Positions 7,523-15,001 are shown, counted from the stretch's first letter. The stretch is DNA of 64,000 nucleotides from Paenibacillus mellifer (GCF_023195895.1 NZ_JALPRK010000009.1:1-64000); one strand, 5' to 3'. Made by a program: numbers and translations. The notes: generated by a model not told the origin, from the sequence alone.

Positions 7523-8425
7523 CTACCTTTCCGTCATGATTTGGTACCCTTGGCCATCGCTAACAATCTCCACGGTACCCTGCAAATCATTGCGATACAC
7601 TTCCACCTTCTGTTTGGCTAGGCGACCCAGGATCGTCTTCGTTGGATGCCCGTAGGAATTGTCGCCCACTTGAATTATCGCGTACTTCGGTTTAACCGCA
7701 TTCAAGAATCGCGCTGTGGTTGATGACTTGGAACCATGGTGTCCAACGAGCAGGACATCGGCACGCAGATTTGCTCCCGATTCGAGCATCACCCGTTCAC
7801 TTTCAGATTCCGCATCCCCGGTCAGCAGGAAGGAGGTATCTCGATAGGTTACCTTTACGACAGCACTCATATTGTTGTTATCGTCGGTTACTGTCGCTGG
7901 GGCCAGCATCTTCACCTGGACTTGTTCGTCCCAGGTCAATTCCAATCCGGCCTTGGCCGTTTTGACCTTCAACCCTTTGTCGCGAATCGAGGTCAATAAC
8001 GATTCGAACGTCTTCGTGTTGGACTGAATCTTCGGCATATACACCTCGCCAATATCCAACTGATCGATCACCCGGTCTAATCCGCCGATATGATCCGCAT
8101 CCGGATGCGTCCCGATCACGAGATCCAGGTGGCGTATCCCATACGCCTCGAGATAGCGCAGCATCTCATCTTCCTTGTCATTGTTCCCGGCATCGATCAA
8201 CATCGTGTACCCGGAGGGGCTGATTAGCAACTGCGAAGCGCCTTGCCCGACATCCAGGAATAGGACGCGGAGCTCGCCTTCGCCCTCTGCTTCGGAAGGA
8301 AGAGACGCGTTCCCCGACCGCTCCCCGGCCATCTCCCAACCCTCCAGCGTACAACCCGTAAGGAGGACGCCTAACCAAATCAGGATTACGCTAACAACCG
8401 TCCAATACCTCTTCTGCCTACTCAT
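7523..8425 (-). CDS. Secreted MBL-fold hydrolase lipoprotein (ComEC C-domain-like)
   Basis: A lipoprotein of 300 aa with a signal peptide and lipobox LLTGC (Cys at about residue 25), then a metallo-beta-lactamase domain of the ComEC/Rec2 type. Motifs are FLDVGQGASQLL at the domain start, the metal site THPDADHIGG, LLTGDAE and VGHHGSKSS. Such domains act on nucleic acid or phosphodiester substrates in the best-known cases, but stand-alone members are not well characterised. It begins at ATG 8425 behind AGAGGA and leads the operon with DUF3006 and DinB genes. It would sit on the outer face of the membrane. Confidence 0.9.
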   Translation of the reverse strand: MSRQKRYWTVVSVILIWLGVLLTGCTLEGWEMAGERSGNASLPSEAEGEGELRVLFLDVGQGASQLLISPSGYTMLIDAGNNDKEDEMLRYLEAYGIRHLDLVIGTHPDADHIGGLDRVIDQLDIGEVYMPKIQSNTKTFESLLTSIRDKGLKVKTAKAGLELTWDEQVQVKMLAPATVTDDNNNMSAVVKVTYRDTSFLLTGDAESESERVMLESGANLRADVLLVGHHGSKSSTTARFLNAVKPKYAIIQVGDNSYGHPTKTILGRLAKQKVEVYRNDLQGTVEIVSDGQGYQIMTER

Positions 8426-8509
8426 AGATGATCGTCCTCTTCCCAGAACATTTGTTCCAATTATAGGGGATGCTTTAGCCTAAAATCAACCAAAACTTGC
8501 TAACTCGTA

Positions 8510-8543
8510 AAAAAAAGAGCCTGCCTTCACTAGGCAGACTCTT
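8510..8543 (-). terminator. Terminator of Big2-repeat gene
   Basis: Minus strand: AAGAGTCTGCC, 7-nt loop, GGCAGGCTCTT, then at least eight T residues (A run at 8509-8516). It lies 17 bp past the stop of the gene at 8560. Confidence 0.9.
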
Positions 8544-8559
8544 GCATAACCATTCTAAA

Positions 8560-10839
8560 TTACTTTACCGATACGCTAACCGACACCGATTTGCCGCCAT
8601 ATTGCGCTTTGATGGATGTCGAGCCTTTTGCTATCGCTTCGATTTTGCCGGCCGATACTTTGGCAACGTTAGTTTTCGAGCTGGTCCAAGTGGCGCTGCC
8701 GGTTACTGTGGCTACCTTACCGTTGTCATAAGTTGCCGTGAGCACAAGCGTTTTAGCCGATCCTGGAGTCAATTGTAGTTTTTTCTCGCTAACCTCCAAC
8801 TTCATCAGCTTCGGAATCACGTTCACCTTTACGGTTACCGTTTGGCCCTGGTAAGAGCCGGTTAATGTCACCGAACCTTCAGCAACCGCCTTCACGGAAG
8901 ATCCAGAAACCGTAACGACATTCTCGTCGGAGGAAACCCATCCCATTTTAGAAGAAAGGGTTACTTTTTTGCCGTCCGTGTAATACCCGGTAACCTTGAT
9001 CGATTTCGATTTCTTGATGTTCAACTCGAACGATTGCGGCTCCACCACGATCTTGGAAATTTTTGGTTCAATGGTCACGGACATGCTGAGCGTCTTGTTC
9101 TCAAAAGTTGCTTTCAGTGTAGCAGATCCTTTGCTGAGACCTTTGAGCTTCTTCCCGTCGGCCGTCGTCTTCAATACCGCATTCGAACCGGATACCGTCC
9201 ATTCCACACCGGTTGGATTTACCTGTTCTTCCCCGTTCTCGAAAACAGCCGTGACTTCCGGCAGCGCGTTCTCAGCCCCGATGACAATGCTCATCGAATC
9301 TTGCGATGCGAGCAGAGTTAATACCTTTTCCTTCACACTCACTTTAATCGTAACCGTGGTTCCCCGAATCGGGAAGTTTGCATTTGGCGTCAACCCTGTC
9401 CCCGCTTCGGAAAACTTTCCGGTCAGCGTGACATCGGCGGATACCATCTTGTCATCTAAATCCTTCGTAATGATTTTCCCGTCTTCCACAACCGCGTACT
9501 TCTCATTACTCGAAGTCCAAGTGATTTCATCGCTCAGATCAATGGTTTCCCCGTCCAACTTCGTGCCTGTTACTTTCGGCAAGCCGGCGGATCCTCCTAG
9601 GAAGATCTCCAACTGCTCCTTCTCGACTTCGAGCTTGGTCACCGTTGGGAGTACCGTCAATTTGAAGCTCTTGCTTACCCCTTGGTAGCTGGCGTTAATC
9701 GTGGTTGATCCTGCCGCCTTGGCGGAAATCACACCGTTATCATCCACGGTTGCGATTAATTTATTTGAAGAAGACCATTCAGCTGTTACTGTCGTTGTCT
9801 CATTCGCGGTTTTTCTCACACCGGCACTTACGGACAACGTTTCAGCAATAAACAACGTTTGATCGCCAGATGGCGTCAGCAGGATCGTCTCATACGGAGC
9901 ACGTACATAAATGTCTACTTTGACCTGCTCCCCAAGATAAGACGCTGTGATCGTCGCTTTACCTGTTGATACGATCTTGACGATGCCGTCTTCCACGGTA
10001 GCTACACCATTATCCGTAGAAGCCCAAGTCGCTTTATCGGATACGTCACTAGTGGTAGTGGAATTGCTAGCCATAACCGTTTTGACCCGAAGCTTTACTT
10101 CCTTGTCGGCCATGATCAGCTCGAGGTCTTCCTTCTCCCCGATCTCATCTTCAGACGAACTCGAATTCACTTGATACAATTTCAAGCCGGAGTATGGCGA
10201 AGTTACCTTCGCTTTGAAAGAAGCGGTCAATCCGGCGTATTTGGCCGTAATGGTGGCTTCCCCCGAACCGGTTAAAGTAATTTGACCCTTCTCAATGGTC
10301 AGTACCCCCGCATTGGAAGAGGTCCATTCCGCGTCTGCCGTAACATCCTTAGGTTCGATCGACGCGTTGTCCACCTTCGCTTTAGCCGCAACCGTTAGGT
10401 CCGATGCGGAGCTGTCCAGGCTATACTTCCCGTCCAGTTTGTAATCCAAGGTCAATGCGGTGTATGTATCTGTTACTTTAATCGTGATCAACGATTTGGC
10501 ACCGACATGCGTCGAGTCGTTATTATAGGAAGCCGTAACCGTCGCTGTACCGCTCTTGAGCGCAGTCACCAAACCTTCATCAACCTTAACGATACTCGAA
10601 TCAGAGGTTGCCCAAACTACTGTGGTAGTCACATCTTTTGTTGCGGTGGATCCTTCGACAGAAGCATTCACTTTGAGCTGTTTCGTTTTGCCCACACCAA
10701 GATCGATAGTCGTATTTTCTCCATCGATTTTGATCGAATTGATGTCTCCAGTTGCCGCAAACACGCCCGTCGGAACCATCACCGAAAGGAGCAGCGTCAA
10801 GACGAGCATCCAATACGTCATTTTCCTGTTAGCAATCAT
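8560..10839 (-). CDS. Exported Big2 (Ig-like) repeat protein
   Basis: A secreted protein of 759 aa with a Sec signal peptide (about residues 1-30, ending VFAATG) and about eight bacterial Ig-like Big2 domains of roughly 85-95 aa. Repeat signatures recur: a (V/L)xWxSSxxxxATVxxG core, then a G-x-A-T-(I/V)-x-A-x-Y block and a closing (V/K)V hinge. No SLH, LPXTG or transmembrane anchor is seen, so it is either released or held by the repeats themselves. ATG 10839 follows AAAGGAG. Such repeats serve as stalks or adhesion modules. It is monocistronic, with its own terminator. The binding target is unknown. Confidence 0.9.
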   Translation of the reverse strand: MIANRKMTYWMLVLTLLLSVMVPTGVFAATGDINSIKIDGENTTIDLGVGKTKQLKVNASVEGSTATKDVTTTVVWATSDSSIVKVDEGLVTALKSGTATVTASYNNDSTHVGAKSLITIKVTDTYTALTLDYKLDGKYSLDSSASDLTVAAKAKVDNASIEPKDVTADAEWTSSNAGVLTIEKGQITLTGSGEATITAKYAGLTASFKAKVTSPYSGLKLYQVNSSSSEDEIGEKEDLELIMADKEVKLRVKTVMASNSTTTSDVSDKATWASTDNGVATVEDGIVKIVSTGKATITASYLGEQVKVDIYVRAPYETILLTPSGDQTLFIAETLSVSAGVRKTANETTTVTAEWSSSNKLIATVDDNGVISAKAAGSTTINASYQGVSKSFKLTVLPTVTKLEVEKEQLEIFLGGSAGLPKVTGTKLDGETIDLSDEITWTSSNEKYAVVEDGKIITKDLDDKMVSADVTLTGKFSEAGTGLTPNANFPIRGTTVTIKVSVKEKVLTLLASQDSMSIVIGAENALPEVTAVFENGEEQVNPTGVEWTVSGSNAVLKTTADGKKLKGLSKGSATLKATFENKTLSMSVTIEPKISKIVVEPQSFELNIKKSKSIKVTGYYTDGKKVTLSSKMGWVSSDENVVTVSGSSVKAVAEGSVTLTGSYQGQTVTVKVNVIPKLMKLEVSEKKLQLTPGSAKTLVLTATYDNGKVATVTGSATWTSSKTNVAKVSAGKIEAIAKGSTSIKAQYGGKSVSVSVSVK

Positions 10840-10965
10840 TGATTTCTCTCCTTTATCTTCATTGCTAAATTACCGGAACCTTTTTCCAGCCCTCTGCGTT
10901 TTATATCGACATTTGGTACCTATTTCGTAACGTTTTTTGGCAAAAATAATGCTTTTTTCCTATAA

Positions 10966-11001
10966 AAAAAGAGCGCATTCGTGTTATCGAATACGCTCTT
11001 T
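10966..11001 (-). terminator. tRNA-Leu terminator
   Basis: Minus strand: AAGAGCGTATTCG, 6-nt loop, CGAATGCGCTCTT, followed by a run of T residues. It lies 12 bp past the 3' end of tRNA-Leu. Confidence 0.85.
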
Positions 11002-11012
11002 CCGGTTCAAGA

Positions 11013-11098
11013 TGCCGAGGACGGGGGTCGAACCCGTACGATGGTCACCCATCGCAGGATTTTAAGTCCTGTGCGTCTGCCTATTCCGCCACCCCGGC
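11013..11098 (-). tRNA. tRNA-Leu(UAA)
   Basis: An 86-nt class II tRNA on the minus strand. Acceptor arms GCCGGGG and CCTCGGC plus discriminator A; anticodon loop CTTAAAA gives UAA; a long variable arm (GATGGGTGACCATC) is present; the T arm reads ACGGGTTCGACCCCCGT. CCA is not encoded. Confidence 0.97.
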
Positions 11099-11124
11099 AC
11101 GTCAAGAAAAATCCCGTATTTATG

Positions 11125-11153
11125 ATTATATACAGAATTCGAATCAAATTCAA
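11125..11153 (-). promoter_or_regulatory. tRNA-Leu promoter
   Basis: Minus strand: TTGAAT (11148-11153), 17-bp spacer, TATAAT (11125-11130), about 27 bp before the mature tRNA 5' end. Confidence 0.75.
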
Positions 11154-11263
11154 CCAAAAATCTGGACCAGCCTTTTCCGATAAACTATTCGACTGGGATT
11201 TATGATAAGTTAGTAGTAGCGCGTTGATCAGCTCGAATTTCAGGAAAGGTGAGGTTTGGTTAC

Positions 11264-11464
11264 ATGCATGAGTTAAAAATGGCGGTTACCCTCGGCCATC
11301 AAGTGGTCGTTCAGCTCCATGACGGACAAATGATGACGGGACAGCCCAAATGGGGTTCCGCACCGGACAAAGTACAGCTACGCACAACGGAAGGGGCCGT
11401 GTGGGTTCAGCTTGACGAGATCAATCATGTGACGCGAATCATTCCGTTTGGAAGATCTTTTTGA
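11264..11464 (+). CDS. Small protein, unknown function
   Basis: A 66-aa protein read from ATG 11264, which has GGTGAGG at about 9 nt; a GTG at 11249 would add five residues but lacks a spaced ribosome site. The sequence looks like a small beta-barrel: VVVQLHDGQMMTGQPKW, KVQLRTTEGAVWVQLDEI, VTRIIPFG. The LHDG-x3-TG pattern recalls Hfq/Sm-like or SH3-like small folds, but the resemblance is weak and no family is claimed. It lies between tRNA-Leu and an SLH protein gene. Confidence 0.6.
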   Translation: MHELKMAVTLGHQVVVQLHDGQMMTGQPKWGSAPDKVQLRTTEGAVWVQLDEINHVTRIIPFGRSF

Positions 11465-11489
11465 ATTGCTTGCAACATTTTCAGTAAGC

Positions 11490-11525
11490 CCTCGTCTAGT
11501 AGTTGTCAAAAATAACAAGACGAGG
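11490..11525 (+). promoter_or_regulatory. Leader hairpin overlapping the SLH gene ribosome site
   Basis: CCTCGTCT (11490-11497) pairs perfectly with AGACGAGG (11518-11525), with an additional TTGT/ACAA pairing inside. The right arm contains the GAGG of the ribosome binding site for ATG 11536. The fold could mask translation initiation. Confidence 0.5.
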
Positions 11526-11535
11526 TGATGACCCC

Positions 11536-12198
11536 ATGTTTAAACGTAATCTAGCCCTGTTGTCCGCCGCTGCCATTCTGAGTCTGTCGCTTGCCGGAGA
11601 AAGCTATGCGGCTGCAGGCGCCTTTAAAGACGTAAGCCACTCCAATGCCAAAGATAGTATATCTGTATTGCAGGCCAAAGGAATCGTTCGCGGCGTTAGC
11701 GCCGACAGTTTTCTGCCGGACGACCAATTAACCACGAGCCAAGGCGTTCAGCTCATCGTCAATCTGTTGGGGCTGGAGCTCAAAACGGAGGTCACTCAAG
11801 GTGCTAGCAATTATTTTACCAATGTCAAAGAAGAGGCTTGGTATGCTCCGGCATTCGTCATTGCGCAGAATAGCGGTTTTGATCTGGACACCTCTGTGAA
11901 CCCGGACAAGCCGATGACGCGTGAGGAATTTACTCATCAGCTGATTTTGGCGATGGAGAAGCATGGCGATTTGCCGAAGATCAATATTAAACCGGTCGAA
12001 TTTGCCGATGATGATCAGTTGACCGTCTCTTATCAGGGAACCATCCAGCGTGCTCTCGTGCTGGGGATCGCCAAGCTGGATGAGAACAAGCAGTTCCACC
12101 CGGGGGACCAAATCACCCGTGCCGAGGCCGCCGTACTGACTTATAATGCGGTCGAATATTTAGCTGCGCATCCCGCTCCAACTCAAGAAAACAAATAA
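11536..12198 (+). CDS. Exported SLH-domain protein
   Basis: A 220-aa secreted protein: Sec signal peptide (about residues 1-25, SLAGESYAAAG cleavage region) and three SLH-like segments (starting FKDVSHSNAKDSI, YFTNVKEEAWYAPAF and VEFADDDQLTVSYQG). SLH domains hold proteins to pyruvylated secondary cell-wall polymer. There is no other domain, so the whole protein is a cell-wall-binding unit. ATG 11536 is chosen for the GAGGTGATG site; translation further upstream would add residues ahead of the signal peptide. A strong terminator follows at 12218. Confidence 0.85.
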   Translation: MFKRNLALLSAAAILSLSLAGESYAAAGAFKDVSHSNAKDSISVLQAKGIVRGVSADSFLPDDQLTTSQGVQLIVNLLGLELKTEVTQGASNYFTNVKEEAWYAPAFVIAQNSGFDLDTSVNPDKPMTREEFTHQLILAMEKHGDLPKINIKPVEFADDDQLTVSYQGTIQRALVLGIAKLDENKQFHPGDQITRAEAAVLTYNAVEYLAAHPAPTQENK

Positions 12199-12217
12199 TC
12201 GCCTTTCTATTACCGAT

Positions 12218-12246
12218 AAAGGACTGCCCAATGGCAGTCCTTTTGA
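12218..12246 (+). terminator. SLH gene terminator
   Basis: AAAGGACTGCC (12218-12228), CAAT loop, GGCAGTCCTTT (12233-12243), then T-rich sequence. Confidence 0.9.
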
Positions 12247-12324
12247 TTTCCGAAAAACCTTCAATTTTAATAAAATTCACCGAATCGACAGTTTTTTGCA
12301 TTTTATATCAGGATTTAGGGAGGA

Positions 12325-12353
12325 TTTACAAAAACGGACATAGAAAGTATAGT
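12325..12353 (+). promoter_or_regulatory. Candidate promoter of spo0E-like gene
   Basis: TTTACA (12325-12330), 17-bp spacer, TATAGT (12348-12353): one mismatch in each box. The roughly 100-nt leader after it contains a TGCGGA/TCCGCA pairing. Confidence 0.55.
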
Positions 12354-12460
12354 TACCACTTTAGCCTGGTGCGGACAGATATAAAGTGGGATCCGCAGGA
12401 CGGTCGCCAGTGCACAGCGGACGTATAACATAGATACTTCAATTCTGGGAGTTGTTCGCC

Positions 12461-12619
12461 TTGGATCTTATCCTCAAAATTGAAGAGCTCCGGATGGAAT
12501 TAAACAGACTCGCCGGAAGCAAACGTCTGGTCGATAGGGAACTAGTCATGGTAAGTCAGCGACTAGACGAGTTGCTCAACGAATACCATCGATTGGTGAT
12601 CCAAAAGCAAGTCAAATGA
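12461..12619 (+). CDS. Spo0E-family aspartyl-phosphate phosphatase
   Basis: A 52-aa protein beginning at TTG 12461, with GGGAG 9 nt upstream. It is a two-helix coiled peptide of the Spo0E family, which removes phosphate from Spo0A and delays sporulation. The family signature S-x2-L-D-x-L-L appears as SQRLDELLNEYHRL near residues 32-45, preceded by the heptad-like IEELRMELNRLA. It is monocistronic between two terminators. Which response regulator it acts on cannot be told from sequence. Confidence 0.85.
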   Translation: MDLILKIEELRMELNRLAGSKRLVDRELVMVSQRLDELLNEYHRLVIQKQVK

Positions 12620-12624
12620 TTCAG

Positions 12625-12652
12625 GGAGCCGCGAGAGCGGCTCCTTTTTTCT
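12625..12652 (+). terminator. spo0E-like gene terminator
   Basis: GGAGCCGC (12625-12632), GAGA loop, GCGGCTCC (12637-12644), then TTTTTT. Confidence 0.92.
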
Positions 12653-12735
12653 TTTTCTGGATCATTTCCCCGATGGAAACCCATACTAAAATCGATAAAC
12701 TCGCAACAAAAACCACCAGAAAGGGGATCCTCATT

Positions 12736-13590
12736 ATGTATTTTTACAAAGAGGACTTGATTAACGTTATTGTCCCCGATAAACCCGATCCCGCTGCAGC
12801 CAAAGTTATTCAAGAAACATTAGGCGGGCGTTTCGGTGAAATGCGGACCATGATGCAGTTTTTCTTCCAAAGCAGTAACTTTCGCGGGACGGCAACGCAG
12901 TACCGTGACTTAATTCGCGGTGTATTTCTGGAGGAGATCAGTCACGTCGAGCTGGTTCAGCATACGATTAACCAACTGCTCAACGGGGCGGGCGAATCAA
13001 TGCCCGGTAACGCCGGTGTGGATACCGCACCTCTCGACGAGGCCATTAAGCATGCAAATCCACATCACTTCATTATGGGCGCCCAAAGCTCCCTGCCGGT
13101 CGATGCCGCCGGCAACCCTTGGAATGGCAACTACGTATACAGCCACGGTAATCTGATCAGCGACTTGCTGGACAATCTCGTACTGGAATCCACCGGGGTC
13201 CTGCAGAAGACACGAATTTACGAAATGAGCTCCAACAAAACGTTCCGCGAAACACTGGCATTCCTGATCGTCCGCGATAACGCCCATCAAAACGCCTTTG
13301 CCAAGGCGCTCGAGACGCTGGGAGTCGATTGGGGCAAGCTGTTCCCCGTACCGAATTACGATATCAACAAATATCCGGAATGCCGCAAATATGTCGATAT
13401 GGGCTTCCACAATGCCCAGTTCAATTTCCGACTTGATCCAACGCGGATCGGCGAGATCTTCAGCGGCCAAACTCCAAGCCGAAATGGCGGCGACCTTAAG
13501 GTCACCGACCCGCCGGAGGGCTTCCCGGTCCCGATCCTGCCCGAAATGCCAAACGAGCATAGCCCTGGACTTCACGACTTGAACGCTTAA
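12736..13590 (+). CDS. Manganese catalase
   Basis: A non-heme dimanganese catalase of 284 aa, converting hydrogen peroxide to water and oxygen. The four-helix-bundle ligands are visible: Glu in RFGEMRTMMQFFFQS (about residue 36), Glu/His of LEEISHVELV (about 66-70), Glu of LVLESTGVLQK and His of RDNAHQNAFAKAL. The start ATG 12736 follows AAGGGG; a longer in-frame reading would begin inside the preceding terminator and is not credible. Close relatives include the coat-associated CotJC type as well as vegetative enzymes; the length (284 aa) and lone location favour a general catalase. Confidence 0.93.
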   Translation: MYFYKEDLINVIVPDKPDPAAAKVIQETLGGRFGEMRTMMQFFFQSSNFRGTATQYRDLIRGVFLEEISHVELVQHTINQLLNGAGESMPGNAGVDTAPLDEAIKHANPHHFIMGAQSSLPVDAAGNPWNGNYVYSHGNLISDLLDNLVLESTGVLQKTRIYEMSSNKTFRETLAFLIVRDNAHQNAFAKALETLGVDWGKLFPVPNYDINKYPECRKYVDMGFHNAQFNFRLDPTRIGEIFSGQTPSRNGGDLKVTDPPEGFPVPILPEMPNEHSPGLHDLNA

Positions 13591-13595
13591 ATCTG

Positions 13596-13636
13596 AAACG
13601 CCGCTTGACCCAAATCATGGGCTCAAGCGGCGTTTG
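13596..13636 (+). terminator. Manganese catalase terminator
   Basis: A 13-bp perfect stem (13596-13608 with 13623-13635), inner CCCA/TGGG pairing. It is a strong hairpin, with only a short T run after it. Confidence 0.8.
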
Positions 13637-13731
13637 ATGTTTAGAGGGTTCCTCTCAAGAACTGGAACTCACGAAAGGGGTTTCCGTATATCCATATAGA
13701 GATTAGAAAACGTTTCGTTTAGGAGGTAGCA

Positions 13732-13842
13732 TTGAAAATCACAAGCACCCGATTAACCAAATGGGCAGATGGAATAACCTGGATCTCAAATTTGATCGCA
13801 TATCTGCCACGATTGATATTGAAATGGTTTCACAACGGCTAA
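13732..13842 (+). CDS. Amphipathic 36-aa peptide, unknown
   Basis: A short reading frame from TTG 13732 with a consensus AGGAGG at 13721-13726. The product begins basic (MKITSTRLTK) and continues as a Trp/Leu/Ile-rich amphipathic stretch (ITWISNLIAYLPRLILKWF). No family is recognised. Its stop codon overlaps the AGGAGG that precedes the next small frame, which looks like translational coupling. A membrane-active or regulatory peptide is one possibility; this is inference only. Confidence 0.45.
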   Translation: MKITSTRLTKWADGITWISNLIAYLPRLILKWFHNG

Positions 13843-13864
13843 GGAGGGATGATTTATCGGATTT

Positions 13865-13984
13865 TTGCTTGTAGTGATCACACTCGTCTTTATCGCACTA
13901 GGTATTCTCGTCCGCAAAAAACCCGACGTGTTCTGGCGGACAAATGAGGCGTGGAATGTAAGATGCCATTCCATTCATTATTGA
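13865..13984 (+). CDS. Small membrane peptide, possibly a decayed gene
   Basis: An open frame of 39 codons with one transmembrane segment (LLVVITLVFIALGILV) followed by RKKPDVFWRTNEAWNV. The tail resembles small membrane proteins with an FW-x3-E-x-W-x-V motif (DUF6199-like), but the similarity stops there and the frame ends soon after, so a frameshifted remnant is plausible. The start is uncertain: TTG 13865 is 18 nt from the AGGAGG at 13842-13847, too far for a normal initiator, and ATG 13849 is out of frame. Confidence 0.3.
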   Translation: MLVVITLVFIALGILVRKKPDVFWRTNEAWNVRCHSIHY

Positions 13985-14185
13985 GCCAGAACATCTCAAT
14001 TTATTGGAATGGTCTTATTGGTCAAACCTTAGATCCCTCCACCCGCATAGCGGATGGTTAACATAAAGGAGTTTCTTATATACAGTGATCCTATCTTAAT
14101 CTTTCTGACAAAATAGCTACCACTACTTACCGCTTCTCTATTAAATATACTCAATTTATTTATTTAATTTCATTTTTATGGAACA

Positions 14186-14219
14186 TAAAAATGCCACCAA
14201 CCAATTAAGGTCAGCGGCC
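14186..14219 (-). terminator. Terminator of the AT-rich island gene
   Basis: Minus strand: ten paired positions with three G-U pairs (14209-14218 with 14193-14202), 6-nt loop, then ATTTTTATG. It lies 9 bp past the stop of the gene at 14228. Confidence 0.65.
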
Positions 14220-14227
14220 TTTTGAAC

Positions 14228-14686
14228 TTAATAATCCGGTGTACAGGACAAGTGTCGGGAGAGTGTTGTTATCTTATCATAATACTCTTCTATTACGGGC
14301 AAATTATCTTCGTGATTTAGTGAATAATCTTCTCCGGCAGTAAGTGTAAATTTAGACTCTATTGAAAATATCTCCTTTTTATCGCTCGTTTGAAAACTAT
14401 AATTTATCTTAAAATGATCGCCAAAAACACTGCCATGATCATGATATTCCGCATAAATTTTAACTTTCCCATCCGGCCAGATATATGCATCAGTCATTCG
14501 GACTTCGCAATCACCCGCATCAAGACGTCCCATACTCCAAGATGTATTAAGTGTTGCAAGGTTTTGTCCTTTGTCATGTTGTAAACGTAAAGCTTCATCA
14601 GTTTCACTACATGGGCATTTTGAATTTGCTAATTCAGCAGAAATATGGGTTTCATCAGAACTCGGCAATTCATAATCATTTTCCAT
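14228..14686 (-). CDS. Unrecognised protein of AT-rich island
   Basis: A 152-aa protein from ATG 14686, which has AAAGGAG at good spacing; ATG 14710 upstream has none. I do not recognise the family. A polar N-terminus with a CPC pair (SKCPCSETDEALRLQ) leads into a predicted all-beta region: TSWSMGRLDAGDCEVRMTDA, IWPDGKVKIYAEYHDHGSVF and KINYSFQTSD. No signal peptide or membrane segment. Codon use is AT-rich, unlike the flanking genes, and the gene has its own terminator, which suggests recent acquisition. Confidence 0.7.
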   Translation of the reverse strand: MENDYELPSSDETHISAELANSKCPCSETDEALRLQHDKGQNLATLNTSWSMGRLDAGDCEVRMTDAYIWPDGKVKIYAEYHDHGSVFGDHFKINYSFQTSDKKEIFSIESKFTLTAGEDYSLNHEDNLPVIEEYYDKITTLSRHLSCTPDY

Positions 14687-14758
14687 TGTTAATCTCCTTT
14701 CAGCATTCAATAATTTTATTATTAGTCTTAAGAAAAATTCAATTCATTAACGTCAATA

Positions 14759-14796
14759 ACAAAAAAAGCCCAACAGCTTTAGTTGCTAGTGGGCTG
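14759..14796 (-). terminator. Terminator-like hairpin
   Basis: Minus strand: AGCCCA...TGGGCT stem with an inner AGC/GCT pairing and a run of seven or more T residues. It stands after the 42-codon open fragment at 14825-14953 and before the unrecognised gene. Confidence 0.65.
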
Positions 14797-14824
14797 GTCT
14801 ACCGGTTCTTCAATAGATTACATA

Positions 14825-14953
14825 TTATTTTTTTGTGCCACCATCTCGTCTATTCCTTAGCTCAAACAATCCCGTAGCCGCCAGGCTCCAGTCCATAGCC
14901 GCAGCACCAGCTCCAATTCCGTTAGGGGGATCGTATATTAGCAAATCTCGATC
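14825..14953 (-). pseudogene. Orphan 3' coding fragment (42 codons)
   Basis: An open minus-strand frame with protein-like composition (LLIYDPPNGIGAGAAAMDW, then SLAATGLFELRNRRDGG) ending in TAA just before a terminator hairpin. No start codon with a ribosome site is present: the frame runs back into the tRNA terminator. It looks like the 3' end of a gene whose front was lost at the tRNA locus. The parent family is not recognised. Confidence 0.3.
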
Positions 14954-14965
14954 AACTAAACAAAG

Positions 14966-14992
14966 CAAAAACCCCTTGATTATCAAGGGGTT
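14966..14992 (-). terminator. tRNA operon terminator
   Basis: Minus strand: CCCCTTGA, TAA, TCAAGGGG-type palindrome followed by TTTTT, 10 bp past tRNA-Ile2. Confidence 0.9.
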
Positions 14993-15001
14993 TCGCGCAT
15001 A

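Noticed and set aside
8560-10839. Repeats in the Big2 gene as a possible CRISPR or DNA repeat array
   Set aside because: The repeats are diverged protein domains of about 90 codons, not short identical DNA units.
12616-12735. 40-residue N-terminal extension of manganese catalase
   Set aside because: It would start inside the preceding gene and read through a strong terminator; the family start and ribosome site are at 12736.
13849-13950. ATG 13849 frame directly after AGGAGG
   Set aside because: Spacing to the ribosome site is only about 1 nt and the product is Arg/Thr-rich without pattern; the alternative frame has a clear transmembrane segment.
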